This document shows positions 53,208 to 62,936 of a stretch of DNA of 64,000 nt, one piece after another. The stretch covers positions 124,001-188,000 of the forward strand of contig NZ_QRDY01000006.1 of NCBI RefSeq assembly GCF_003386205.1, in the 5' to 3' direction. The stretch is from Cohnella lupini (GTDB lineage Bacteria; Bacillota; Bacilli; Paenibacillales; Paenibacillaceae). Made by a program: the position numbers and the translations under genes. Each line of letters starts with the position of its first letter. The stretch's first letter is position 1. The notes below the pieces were generated by a model, which had not been told where the DNA came from, made no database searches, and worked only from the letters and a program-made list of their open reading frames with translations.

Positions 53208-56200
53208 TTATTGCCTGATTTTCCGCCACTGCTCTTGCAAATCCGCTAATAAACGCTCTTCTCCGGGCTCGCGCAACGTTTGGCTCATGCTTGAAGCGAA
53301 ATCGGCGAGCTGTTCCGACCAAGATTTCGAGGTGACTTTAATCGCTTGAAGCAGAGACGCCTCCGCTGTTAGATCCCATAACCGACGCAAGCCGTTAAAC
53401 TCGCCGTCGATCGCGTCGAATAAACTTTCATTAAGACTTTCCCTGAGAGACAGCGATCCTTCCTTCTCGAAAAAATGCTTCGGCGATCGAAAAGCGTTCC
53501 AGAGCTGCTTAGTCTCGAAGATCGGTCCGTTCGAGAACGGCTCAGGCAAAGGAAGCTCGAGGACAATGCGTTCCGCGGGCTCAGGAATGAAGCCTTCGCG
53601 CTCCATTTCGGACAAACCCGTTAACGAATTCAATGCCTTATCCGCCATGGACTGAATCGTATTCTCCAAGCGGAGCCCCGCCGCCCTGAGCTCCTGCAAC
53701 AGATCTTCGCCTAAAGATCGTTTAAGATCTTCTCCGCAGGCTTGCAGCAATTTCTTTAGATCGCGTCCGTCGTCCTGCAGAACTGAAGGATGGAATGCCG
53801 ACTGGAAATGCTCCTTGAATCTAAACTTAAGCCTCTGGCGCAAATGGTACAGCTGCTCCCCGATTTCCTGCTGGAGAGGCTCGACCGTAGCGGATGGAAC
53901 GATGTCTTGGCTCTCGCCGGACCAGACCCGAGACTGTTCGAGCAAGCGCTGAGCCTTTGCCTCCCTCGTGGCCGCATCCGCGTTCGCGGATTGAATCCAA
54001 CTAACCAACAGCTTATCGACGCGGTCAAGCTCTTTGTTCGCAGAAGCCAGTGCCAAACCTCCAAGCTCTTCCTCCGAGAAAGCCCGGAATGCCGCCTCGA
54101 ACGGGGCGATCCCCGAGGAACGAAGCGTATCAAGGTCGCGGGTCCGTTTTGCCTGCAAGCCCTGCAAGCTTGAGACCGCGAACAATCTCGGCTTGCGAAT
54201 GCCATGCTTGAGCAACTGCTTGCTGACGTGCTCCCGCACGTCTTCGAGTTCCGCATCCGATGAAGCGAGATCTGCCGCGTTGATGATGAAAAACATTTTG
54301 TCGAGCTCGAAGACGTCCTTTACGCTTCCGAGCTGATTGAGGAATTCGCGATCCGCTTCGGTGAACGCATGATTGTAATAAGTGACGAACAAGACCGCAT
54401 CGGCGTTCTTGATATATTCGAACGCGACTCCCGTGTGCCGGGCGTTGATCGAATCCGCTCCGGGGGTATCGACGAGGACGGCTCCGCTGCGCGTAATCGG
54501 GGAATCGACGAACAGGTCGATCTCCGCGACGAAGCAAGAAGCCTGCTCCTCGGCCGCATAAGTTCGGTACTCCTCTTCCTCAACGGTAAGCTTCTGTCCG
54601 AGGAGCGCCCCGTATTTCATCCATCCTCTGGCCGCGGCCGTCAGAAAAGCCAGATGCGGTCTTCCGCGAGGATGTAATTCGCTAGCGGAAACGGGATCTT
54701 TAAGCGCAAGCAGCCTCGGGATGTCCGATCCGGCTTCCGCTATCTTCTCCTTGCTTATGCCTATTCTTCTTAAGGAGTGCCGAACGTCCTCGGCGAAGCC
54801 TTCCGCCGATTTCATCGCGACGAGCGCCGTGCCGTCCTTGAAATCCCCATAAGGTGCAACGATGCGGTTAATAGTCGCCGTCGTCGGGTTAGGCGATACG
54901 GGTAGCACGGATCTGCCGACGAGCGCATTGGCGAACGACGACTTGCCCGCGCTGAATGCTCCGAACAAAGCGATCGTGAAGCTGCGGTTCTTGAATCGCT
55001 CCGCCTTCGCTTGCAAGCCGTCTGCGATCGCGCGTAATGCCGGAACCTTCGAGAGCAATACCGAAGAGCGCTCAAGCATCTCCGAAGCTCCTCGCGGCGC
55101 CCCGAGGCGTCCAGGCGTCTCTTCCTCCTCTTCACGCTGTTCTTGTTTCACATTGATGCGTTCAATGGATGAACCGGATGTTTGCTTGCTCATTCCGTCT
55201 AATATCGGTTCGATAAGGAGCGAATCAATGAATAAAGGCATGGGAACAGGCAATTCGAGAGAGAGAGTCGTTTCAACGCTAGGCAGCAACGCGATCAAAC
55301 GTTGCTCCTCTTCGCGCTCCTCCGCTTCCAGCTTCGACAATTCGTTGGACTTTTGTTCCCTCGCAGCCAATTGGTTTAATTGATCGCGAAGTAACTGCGC
55401 TTGCGAATCAAAATCCGGCTGATCCGTTCGTAGCAATTGCTCGATCCAGTTCATCGCCGCTTTGCGGTAGATCGATTTCAGCTCCGTGCTTATCTCCGCC
55501 GAGTAATGCAGAATCGCTTGACCGTCGGTTCCGGCTCCGGACTTCACCATTCCCTTAAGCCAATCCGTCGTGACGGACGGGAAGCTGCTTTCCAAGGACT
55601 GCTCGAGCGCCTCTCCTTCCAAGCCGGATTGCTGCGCTTCTTTACGTAGAATATCTTTTAGATGCCCAGTTACGTGCGCGCTGACCTGACGATTAAAGTC
55701 GACGGCAAATCTCTCGAGCCTGCCGGCCCTCTCGGCTTCGGTTTTGGACGAGCTAGCTAACCAGCCGGCTTTGAATCCCGGTTGCAGGGCTTCCAAGGCT
55801 TCCTTGGCTCTCTCGCGCGTTTCCGCGGGAGTCAGGTTCGCGTTATTCAGCAGTTTATCCGTTTCGACTCTGACGCGTTGCCTGCGTTTATCGCCGGCCG
55901 TAACGATATCGTTCAGACTCGTTTCAAGAGAGATTCTAGCCGCTTGAAGCTGACTTTCGTCCCCGTTATCCCCAAGCTCGAGCAGCAGATCGTCTCTTCG
56001 ACTACTATGCTGGACGTGCAAAGCTTCTTTAAATTGTTCCGCTAAATGAATCGCGGAACGCTCAGCGCTTCCTAGCATTAACGGCGTTGCCAAAGGTTGA
56101 AGATCCCGTAATAACTGGAGCAACGAATCCCATTGGGACAACGGGTGATTCCGCTCTCTCAAAGATAGGAATAACGTAGCCGCGGGCCGGATATCCCAGT

Positions 56201-56912
56201 TGCCCAGCGCTTGCTCCAAGCTGTCGCGGAACGCGGCGAAAGAGATTTGATCTTCCCTGTGCTTGTCGATCTGGTTTACGATAACGTAAGTCGGTTTCCC
56301 CCACTTGGCCATCCCGCGAAGAAAACGGAAATTCACTTCCGATTGGACGTGGTTATAATCCGTCACGTAGAAAACGACGTCAGCCAAATGGAGGGCGGAT
56401 TCCGTAGCGGCGCGATGGGCGTTATCGGTGGAATCAACGCCAGGCGTATCTACTATGGCCATCCGATCGCCGAGCAACGGAATCGGATAAGACACCTGAA
56501 TGGAGGTTACGCCTTCCCCGTCGACGGCAAAGGAGTGAAGCTGCTCCACTGGAATGCGTCGAGCAGGATGCAAAGTTCCGGAAGAATCGCGAAATACGGT
56601 TTCCGCCGACGGCTCCCCGTTCACGACCGTAACGACGTTGGCGCTTGTCGGTATCGGCGAGGCGGGAAGCAGCGTCGCACCGCAGATCGCGTTCACGAGC
56701 GTGGATTTACCGGCCGAGAAATGGCCGCAGAACGCAACGGTGAGACGGCCTAAACGAAGCTTCTCGGAAAGCTCGCCGAATTTCTCGGCTTGAACGGCAT
56801 CTCCTTGCTCGGCCGTTCTAACGGCCATTCTTTCAAGGGATTCGCAAAATTCGATAATGGAATCGGAGGATACCGAGTTAAGGTTTGGAGCAGTTATGCC
56901 AATGCGACTCAA
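53208..56912 (-). CDS. dynA: Tandem dynamin-like GTPase (DynA type)
   Basis: A 1234-residue protein with two dynamin modules in one chain. Module 1: G1 GHFSAGKS (63-70), G3 VDTPGVDST, G4 VNQID, a long helical stalk. Module 2: G1 GAFSAGKSS (near residue 645), G3 VDTPGADSI, then a second stalk. The first stalk is interrupted at IDSLLIEPILDG and the second by ELPLPEPF, possible membrane paddles. DynA in Bacillus tethers and fuses membranes. The TTG at 56912 is chosen: AAGGAG lies nine bases upstream, and it overlaps the nth stop in TTGA. A longer frame to 57017 is inside nth and is rejected. Confidence 0.9.
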   Translation of the reverse strand: MSRIGITAPNLNSVSSDSIIEFCESLERMAVRTAEQGDAVQAEKFGELSEKLRLGRLTVAFCGHFSAGKSTLVNAICGATLLPASPIPTSANVVTVVNGEPSAETVFRDSSGTLHPARRIPVEQLHSFAVDGEGVTSIQVSYPIPLLGDRMAIVDTPGVDSTDNAHRAATESALHLADVVFYVTDYNHVQSEVNFRFLRGMAKWGKPTYVIVNQIDKHREDQISFAAFRDSLEQALGNWDIRPAATLFLSLRERNHPLSQWDSLLQLLRDLQPLATPLMLGSAERSAIHLAEQFKEALHVQHSSRRDDLLLELGDNGDESQLQAARISLETSLNDIVTAGDKRRQRVRVETDKLLNNANLTPAETRERAKEALEALQPGFKAGWLASSSKTEAERAGRLERFAVDFNRQVSAHVTGHLKDILRKEAQQSGLEGEALEQSLESSFPSVTTDWLKGMVKSGAGTDGQAILHYSAEISTELKSIYRKAAMNWIEQLLRTDQPDFDSQAQLLRDQLNQLAAREQKSNELSKLEAEEREEEQRLIALLPSVETTLSLELPVPMPLFIDSLLIEPILDGMSKQTSGSSIERINVKQEQREEEEETPGRLGAPRGASEMLERSSVLLSKVPALRAIADGLQAKAERFKNRSFTIALFGAFSAGKSSFANALVGRSVLPVSPNPTTATINRIVAPYGDFKDGTALVAMKSAEGFAEDVRHSLRRIGISKEKIAEAGSDIPRLLALKDPVSASELHPRGRPHLAFLTAAARGWMKYGALLGQKLTVEEEEYRTYAAEEQASCFVAEIDLFVDSPITRSGAVLVDTPGADSINARHTGVAFEYIKNADAVLFVTYYNHAFTEADREFLNQLGSVKDVFELDKMFFIINAADLASSDAELEDVREHVSKQLLKHGIRKPRLFAVSSLQGLQAKRTRDLDTLRSSGIAPFEAAFRAFSEEELGGLALASANKELDRVDKLLVSWIQSANADAATREAKAQRLLEQSRVWSGESQDIVPSATVEPLQQEIGEQLYHLRQRLKFRFKEHFQSAFHPSVLQDDGRDLKKLLQACGEDLKRSLGEDLLQELRAAGLRLENTIQSMADKALNSLTGLSEMEREGFIPEPAERIVLELPLPEPFSNGPIFETKQLWNAFRSPKHFFEKEGSLSLRESLNESLFDAIDGEFNGLRRLWDLTAEASLLQAIKVTSKSWSEQLADFASSMSQTLREPGEERLLADLQEQWRKIRQ

Positions 56913-57577
56913 GATGAAACGCTCCTTTTCTTCAATGCCGCTTTCATGCGGGATTTGCCTTCTTTGCAATGCTCCAGAATCGGACAAACATCGCATTTGG
57001 GATTTTGCGCCTTGCAATGATATCGACCAAAGAATATTAGCCTATGATGCGTTAACGTCCACTCGTCGCGAGGGACCTTGCGCATCAGCTTCTTCTCGAC
57101 CTCTAAGACGGAATCGTCGGCTTTCGCGATGCCAAGTCGTTTGGATACCCGTTCCACATGCGTATCGACCGCGATGGCCGGCACGCCGAAAGCATTGGAC
57201 ATGACGACATTGGCCGTCTTCCTGCCGACTCCCGGCAGCTCCACGAGTTCCTCGTAATTAGGCGGAATCTCTCCGTCGTGCTTGTCGATAACCAGCTTGC
57301 ATAACTTTTGAATATTCGCGGCTTTATTGCGGAACAAACCGATTCGACGAATATCGTTCTCGAGCTCTTCGAGCGGAACGTTCAAATAGTCTTGCGGCGT
57401 GCGGTATTTATCGAATAATCCAACCGTTACTTTATTTACGGTCTCGTCCGTGCATTGCGCCGACAAGAGAACGGCGATGGTTAGCTCGAATGGATTGCGA
57501 TGGTTAAGCTCGCAATGCGCGTCGGGAAACATCTCCGCTATCGTATCTAGTATGTGCCTTATCGTTACGGCGTTCAT
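56909..57577 (-). CDS. nth: Endonuclease III (DNA repair glycosylase/AP lyase)
   Basis: A 222-residue helix-hairpin-helix glycosylase that removes oxidised pyrimidines. Lys120 and Asp138 of the catalytic pair are in LPGVGRKTANVV and VDTHVERVSKRL, at the E. coli numbering. The [4Fe-4S] ligands are Cys188, Cys195, Cys198 and Cys204. The length is normal. It is the first gene of a two-gene unit with dynA, linked by a four-base overlap; in Bacillus subtilis these genes also lie near each other (from memory). Confidence 0.96.
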   Translation of the reverse strand: MNAVTIRHILDTIAEMFPDAHCELNHRNPFELTIAVLLSAQCTDETVNKVTVGLFDKYRTPQDYLNVPLEELENDIRRIGLFRNKAANIQKLCKLVIDKHDGEIPPNYEELVELPGVGRKTANVVMSNAFGVPAIAVDTHVERVSKRLGIAKADDSVLEVEKKLMRKVPRDEWTLTHHRLIFFGRYHCKAQNPKCDVCPILEHCKEGKSRMKAALKKRSVSS

Positions 57578-57667
57578 AGCTTCTCCTTCGTATAACTCAA
57601 ATTCAATATCAACAAGTTTACCATTGCTTTAAGTTTATTAAAAGATGGCGGCAGGTGCCCCCGATCG

Positions 57668-57714
57668 ACAAAAAACAACCTCCCCGTCCCAAGACCCAAG
57701 ACGGAGAGGTTGTT
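57668..57714 (-). terminator. Terminator of the S-layer protein gene
   Basis: AACAACCTCcCCGTC and GACGGaGAGGTTGTT (15 bp with one mismatch) surround the loop; on the minus strand TTTTTTG follows. It lies between the S-layer stop at 57740 and nth. Confidence 0.85.
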
Positions 57715-57739
57715 ATACGTAATTTCGCCTTTATTTACC

Positions 57740-60460
57740 TTACTTTACAATTTCGAAGATCTTGCCTCTAAGGACATACAAGGACAGAGCGTCGTCGTAG
57801 TGCAGATCGTTGACGGTAAGAAGGTTCGTTCCTTGGTGAATATATATCTTAGGATCCAAGTTATAGGAAGCGTTAGTGTTCGAAGTCCCTTCCTTTTCTT
57901 TTACGAAAAGTCTTTGAGATATCGTTTCGAATTGGAAAACCGTCCTGCGGGAAACGGGAATGACTTCAATCGTAACGCGATCGGCTTCGTCCTTGCGGAT
58001 TTCGACGCGATCATCCGGCTGAATAACGGACAATGAGCTTTGAACCGCGTTGTCCCGGATAATTTTCGGGCTCGTTCCAAGCGATTTGGTCGAGACGACT
58101 CCTGTCGAGGACACGATATCCACGGTCGATGCCGCAACGTTCACGGACGATACTTTGCCGTAAGTCGCGGAAACGGATTTGATGTTCATCGCGGTATTGC
58201 CTTGGAAGGAAACGTTAACGAGATTACCCGGCGTGAAGGTGCTCAAGTTAGCGGTCGTTCCGTTCTCGTCCTGCAGTTTCATCGATGAATTAATCGACCA
58301 TACCTCAACGATACCGTCGCTGCGTCTAACGCCAAGCTTGCTCGCTACCGCGTCCACGGAGACGATTTCCAATTGCAACGTCTTCTGAACCAGAATCGCC
58401 GTAGCTTGATCTTGGCTGGCATTGCCGAGTATCAATGTAACCGTATCGCCGATTTTAACGTCCGCCGGCGTCTTCATAGTTTGACCGTAAATTTCGACGT
58501 TCGGGCTGACGTAAGGAACCGTGACGCTGCTTGATGCATCCAAAGACAGCTTTATCGTTTTGGCGGACTGATTAATTTCCAGCACCTTGCCGCTGTATCT
58601 CGCGATTACGGAAATATATACGGCATTGTCTCCGCTGTAACCGATACTGATTTTTTTGCCTTCCGTCGAAATGAACGATGCCGCGGAATCCAATGACAAC
58701 AACGTTCCATTCAAATCGAATCTAGTCGTCGGAGTAATGAAAAACGTCTTGATCGCAGCTCCGTCATTAACGATTAAAGTTTTCGCTTTGGCAACGTATT
58801 GGATAACCGTCGCGGAGTAAAGCGTGCTCACCGATCGATTCGTCACTGTAATCAGATACACTTTGCCGCTCTCGTTCAACGATAGCGATACGGCATCGCC
58901 TTTCACGAGATCGTCGATCGTGACATCGGAGTAACCCTCGATCTTCACGGTATAAGTATCGGCCAAACGCTTAGCTTCCAAATTATTATTTACCGTATAT
59001 TGAATGGTGTTGTTCGATTTAACTACCGCCTCGAGAACGCCCGATACCGTCGGTTGCTCCGTCTTCGTAACGACGATGCCAGCCACCGTACCCGTCTTGA
59101 CCTCGTAGGTAATCGCGTCGCCGACTTTAAGTTGATCGAACGTCAAGTTCGCGCCGTTCAGTTTAATCGTTGCATTGGCGGCCACGCTATAGCTTTCCGA
59201 ATTGCCGGAAGCCGTATCTTTTACTTGGAGCGCGCGAGTAGCGGCATTCCAAGCTACAACCGTTCCCGTGCCCGTTTTATTGGTAACGGATTGATTAACC
59301 GCGATCGACACGATCTTGCCTTCCGCCCGAACGGCATCGACCATCAGCTTAACAGGCGCGTTAACCGGCAGATTATCGATCGTTAGCGCTTGTCCGCCAG
59401 CATCCGTAATCGTAGGCATATTTTTGGAATCGTAATAGTAGTCCTCTTCGACGCCGTTAACCGACATCGTTAATCTAAGCTTGGATTTCACGACCGAAAT
59501 CAGCGTGCCATCTATCGTCTTCACCTTCGGCGTTTCGTTCGTTTGCTCTACGAATCCTACGCTGCTATCGCTGTTCGTGAGCAAAGTCACTTCGCCGTAT
59601 TGCTTCAAGTTAGCCAAGGGGGTAATCGTGTCCGATTGATAACCGTAAATTGCGGCAGTCGGCGATAAAGTATACTCTTTCGTTTCGCCTGTCGAATTCA
59701 ACAGGGTAATCTTCGTTGCGGATGAAGACATCAGGACGCCGGATACTTGTCCGGGATAAACGGCTTCGATTTCCGACTCTGCCCGGCTGAACAACGTTGA
59801 AGCCATCTCCCGCGTAACGGGGGCTAGCGGATCGAATTTCGTTACGTCCTTGCTCTTAATACCGGAGATGATTCCGAGGGATACGGCTACGTTTACGTAA
59901 CCTTTCAATTTCGGATCGATGGCGGTATCGTCGCTGAAAGCTGTAGCTTGCGTTGCCGCCAGCTTAGCTTCCGCGTCTTTGCCGATCGCGCGAACGAGCA
60001 GCTTCGTCATCCATTCGCGGGTCGCGAAGCTCTTGCCCCATTCGCTGTCTTTTTCCTTGGCAGCCAACGCGACTTCCTCGTCGATCATGATGATTTTTTT
60101 CTGTAACGCTAGCTTTATGTATGGCTTGTAGTCTTCTTTCATGACGAAATTGCTAGGGAACACGAGCGCGATTGAATGGTCTACTTCATCCTCGACTCCC
60201 ATCAATCTCAGTGCGATGAGAACCGCGTCTTGGCGGGACAGCTTGACTTCCGGAAAGAACTTGCCGGCGTCTTTGCCCGTTCCTCCCTTGAAGATTCCCT
60301 GGAGAGCGAGCTTCATGATATGCTTTTCCGCCCAGTAGTTTTGTTTGACGTCCTTGAACGGCGATGCCGCGGATGCGGACGTAGTCGTCCAGGAAACCCC
60401 CGTACCTAATAGAGATGCCGCAAGTAAGCCGCTAACGACCTTCGAATAACCCTTTTTCAT
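57740..60460 (-). CDS. S-layer homology domain cell-surface protein
   Basis: A 906-residue secreted protein: signal peptide MKKGYSKVVSGLLAASLLG ending in the region SASAAS. Two to three SLH-type motifs at 30-220 (FKDVKQNYWAEKHI, YVNVAVSLGIISGI, FDPLAPVTREMASTLF) anchor it to secondary cell-wall polymer. The rest is a series of beta-rich repeats (VSGVLMSSSATKI, VSGVLEAVVKSNNT, YSATVIQYVAKAK, YSGKVLEINQSAK) of about 80-100 residues each, likely a rod-like surface exposed part. The start at ATG 60460 follows GAGAGGGGAC. It is next to the cell-wall amidase. Confidence 0.85.
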   Translation of the reverse strand: MKKGYSKVVSGLLAASLLGTGVSWTTTSASAASPFKDVKQNYWAEKHIMKLALQGIFKGGTGKDAGKFFPEVKLSRQDAVLIALRLMGVEDEVDHSIALVFPSNFVMKEDYKPYIKLALQKKIIMIDEEVALAAKEKDSEWGKSFATREWMTKLLVRAIGKDAEAKLAATQATAFSDDTAIDPKLKGYVNVAVSLGIISGIKSKDVTKFDPLAPVTREMASTLFSRAESEIEAVYPGQVSGVLMSSSATKITLLNSTGETKEYTLSPTAAIYGYQSDTITPLANLKQYGEVTLLTNSDSSVGFVEQTNETPKVKTIDGTLISVVKSKLRLTMSVNGVEEDYYYDSKNMPTITDAGGQALTIDNLPVNAPVKLMVDAVRAEGKIVSIAVNQSVTNKTGTGTVVAWNAATRALQVKDTASGNSESYSVAANATIKLNGANLTFDQLKVGDAITYEVKTGTVAGIVVTKTEQPTVSGVLEAVVKSNNTIQYTVNNNLEAKRLADTYTVKIEGYSDVTIDDLVKGDAVSLSLNESGKVYLITVTNRSVSTLYSATVIQYVAKAKTLIVNDGAAIKTFFITPTTRFDLNGTLLSLDSAASFISTEGKKISIGYSGDNAVYISVIARYSGKVLEINQSAKTIKLSLDASSSVTVPYVSPNVEIYGQTMKTPADVKIGDTVTLILGNASQDQATAILVQKTLQLEIVSVDAVASKLGVRRSDGIVEVWSINSSMKLQDENGTTANLSTFTPGNLVNVSFQGNTAMNIKSVSATYGKVSSVNVAASTVDIVSSTGVVSTKSLGTSPKIIRDNAVQSSLSVIQPDDRVEIRKDEADRVTIEVIPVSRRTVFQFETISQRLFVKEKEGTSNTNASYNLDPKIYIHQGTNLLTVNDLHYDDALSLYVLRGKIFEIVK

Positions 60461-60583
60461 CGAAAAAATGTCCCCTCTCCCGTTATACACATATACCGGC
60501 CCCCTGGAGGGCCGGATGGTTATGACTATTATGAATATGCCGAAAAACGACTGCTTGCAAATGCCGATCCTCTAAGCATGATT

Positions 60584-62092
60584 TCAATTGATTTTCAATT
60601 GCATTTTGATTCCCGTCGCGATCGCCTGAGCAACCCGATTCTGGAAGTCTTCCGCCCACAATTGCGGTTCGTCAATCTTGCTCGATAAGTAACCCGACTC
60701 CAGCAAGATGGCCGGCATCGTCGTTTCCCTGGTTACCGCAAGGCTCTTCTGACGAACGCCGTTGTCCTTGAGCCCAGTCGCCTGAACGAGCAACGTATGC
60801 ATCAAGTTGGCGAACTCCTTGCTATCGGCTCGCGTGTAATACGTTTCCGTGCCGTTCGTAGCCGCCGTGTAGCTGTTGGCATGCACGGATACGAAGAGGT
60901 CGGCTTTCTCAGAATTAGCGAGCGTATAACGATCCGACAGCGAAGGGAATGAATCGTTGGATCGGGTAAGAATTAATTTCAGCCGCTCGTCGCCGGCGAG
61001 CAGGGCTTGAACCTTCAGGATTACCGAGAGATTGTAATCTTTCTCCGGCCGCTTGGTAATGCTGATCGCGCCCGGATCGCTTCCCCCATGTCCCGCGTCC
61101 AGAACGACCGTGAACAAGGATTTGTCGGGAAGCGGCTTCTTCAAGAAGATTCGAAGCTCGCCGATCATAGGATCGTTTACCAACTCGTAATCCCAAGCTT
61201 GGTTGAGATCAAGCACGATACGAGGAGCTTTCGTCGCTTCTCCGAATAGGGAATACCTGATCGAGGTTAAAGCCGGGTGATCCGAGACGACCATTTTCCC
61301 TTCCTTAACCTGCGTAAAATCGACCAACGGAAGAAAATCGCTCATGAATTGCGCATTCGGCAGATCAACTACGATTCGTTTCGGATTATCGAGTTTAAGT
61401 ACAGTAGGAGCGATGGTACCATCGTACTTCAGCACGACGGAAGTTAAATCCATATCGTAATAAACCTCGTAGAGATTACCGTTGATGACTGGCGGCACGG
61501 AAGTGTCCGGCGTTCCGGTCGCCGGAGGATCAACGATCGTTCCATCGCCGGGCACGCTACCGTCTTCCTCGTCGGGATCGACGATACCGATCAGTCCGCC
61601 GTCGCCGTCCGGCGTTTCCGTTTCGTTGCCGGGCTTAGGCTCTTCGGGCGAATATAAAAACGCGGATTTGCTCTTGTTATCCCAAATGACGTTTAAGCCG
61701 TAAGACTGGCTTAGAAATCGCAAAGGTATGAACGTATATGAGGCCTTATCGTTAGAGATTAATGTTGGCGGGACATCCATCTTCATGGGAACGTTATCGA
61801 AATAGGCGGTTTGCTGATCGATGACCATAACCAGATTCTTGGAACCGTTGGACACCGTTACTTGTTTCTTCTTATTGTCGTAATCCACCTTGTAGCCCAT
61901 GTTCTCGACCGCGATCCGAACGGGAATCATAACCGATTGCCCTACGACCGTAGGCGGTTCTTGAGGTTGTAAAGGTACTCCGTCCAGAACCAGCTTCGGA
62001 ACCAGTGGTTCGGTCTTGGCGGCGTGTACGATGCCCGCACTCAGGAATAGCATGCTAGAGACGACGAACAACAAGGACAACCACTTCTTCAT
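60584..62092 (-). CDS. N-acetylmuramoyl-L-alanine amidase with copper-amine-oxidase-like N-domain and AMIN domain
   Basis: A 502-residue secreted peptidoglycan hydrolase. Signal peptide to about residue 24; a copper-amine-oxidase-like N-domain (PLVPKLVLDGVPLQPQEPP...PVRIAVENMGYKVDYDNKK); a Gly/Asp/Pro-rich linker; an AMIN-like region (PTVLKLDNPKRIVVDLPNAQF); and the zinc amidase Amidase_3 (VVLDAGHGGSDPGA with the first zinc His, a downstream Glu, FVSVHANSYT with the second His, and ILLESGYLSS with the catalytic Glu). The product cuts between sugar and peptide of peptidoglycan. It is likely active at the cell wall. Confidence 0.93.
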   Translation of the reverse strand: MKKWLSLLFVVSSMLFLSAGIVHAAKTEPLVPKLVLDGVPLQPQEPPTVVGQSVMIPVRIAVENMGYKVDYDNKKKQVTVSNGSKNLVMVIDQQTAYFDNVPMKMDVPPTLISNDKASYTFIPLRFLSQSYGLNVIWDNKSKSAFLYSPEEPKPGNETETPDGDGGLIGIVDPDEEDGSVPGDGTIVDPPATGTPDTSVPPVINGNLYEVYYDMDLTSVVLKYDGTIAPTVLKLDNPKRIVVDLPNAQFMSDFLPLVDFTQVKEGKMVVSDHPALTSIRYSLFGEATKAPRIVLDLNQAWDYELVNDPMIGELRIFLKKPLPDKSLFTVVLDAGHGGSDPGAISITKRPEKDYNLSVILKVQALLAGDERLKLILTRSNDSFPSLSDRYTLANSEKADLFVSVHANSYTAATNGTETYYTRADSKEFANLMHTLLVQATGLKDNGVRQKSLAVTRETTMPAILLESGYLSSKIDEPQLWAEDFQNRVAQAIATGIKMQLKIN

Positions 62093-62208
62093 GCTTCACC
62101 TCGATGTAAATAAAGATTTTGCGGACCTTGCCGAAATATGTAAGATGCTAGCGGCTTGTCTACTAACCATTAAACGTCTAATAGGAAGAAAAGTTGCGTA
62201 AATGAGGA

Positions 62209-62258
62209 AAAAAAGACCCTTTGTCCCGGAAATTGCCGAATCGGGGACAAAAGGTCTT
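62209..62258 (-). terminator. Terminator of the leuCD unit
   Basis: AAGACCcTTTGTCCC pairs with GGGACAAAaGGTCTT around a 19-base loop; on the minus strand TTTTTTTCC follows. It lies 60 bases after leuD. Confidence 0.85.
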
Positions 62259-62317
62259 ATTTGTACTTCGAACGTCATGCGATCTCGGTCTATTCGCTTC
62301 CAAATATCCCCTGCGAT

Positions 62318-62920
62318 TTAGGCGTTGGCTGACGCTGCGCGTTGCGCTTCATAAGCCGTAATCGCGGATTCATGCTGAAGCGTCAGACCGATGTCATCCA
62401 GACCTTGCAGCAGGAATTGCCGGCGATGCTCGTCCAATTCGAACGGAATTCTGAGTTCCTTGCCGTCGGTGATCACCTTGTTCTCGAGATCGATGTTCAA
62501 AGTGTAACCTTCCTGCGCATTCGTGCGGTCGAACAAATCGTCTACTTGCTCTTCGCTCAGCTTGATCGGCAGAATACCGTTCTTGAAGCAGTTGTTGTAG
62601 AAAATATCCGCGAACGAAGGCGCGATGATGCAACGGAAACCGTAGTCCATGATCGCCCAAGGAGCATGCTCGCGAGACGATCCGCAACCGAAGTTGGCGC
62701 GGGACAGCAACACGGAAGCGCCTTGGTAACGCGGCTTGTTCAGATTGAACTCGGGTATGACGTTTCCTTGCTCATCCCATCTCCACTCGAAGAACAAAAA
62801 TTGGCCGAACCCGCTTCTCTCGATTCTTTTCAGGAATTGCTTAGGAATAATAGCGTCCGTATCTACGTTAACCCGGTCGACCGGGGCGACAAGTCCATTT
62901 AATTGAACGAATGGTTCCAT
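62318..62920 (-). CDS. leuD: 3-isopropylmalate dehydratase small subunit
   Basis: A 200-residue swivel subunit of isopropylmalate isomerase in leucine biosynthesis. Motifs: [14 protein letters not shown] near the start, [17 protein letters not shown] at the substrate loop, and [14 protein letters not shown]. The length matches leuD. It is 16 bases downstream of leuC on the minus strand and ends just before a terminator. Confidence 0.97.
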   Translation of the reverse strand: MEPFVQLNGLVAPVDRVNVDTDAIIPKQFLKRIERSGFGQFLFFEWRWDEQGNVIPEFNLNKPRYQGASVLLSRANFGCGSSREHAPWAIMDYGFRCIIAPSFADIFYNNCFKNGILPIKLSEEQVDDLFDRTNAQEGYTLNIDLENKVITDGKELRIPFELDEHRRQFLLQGLDDIGLTLQHESAITAYEAQRAASANA

Positions 62921-62936
62921 GTTGGTAAACTCTCCT

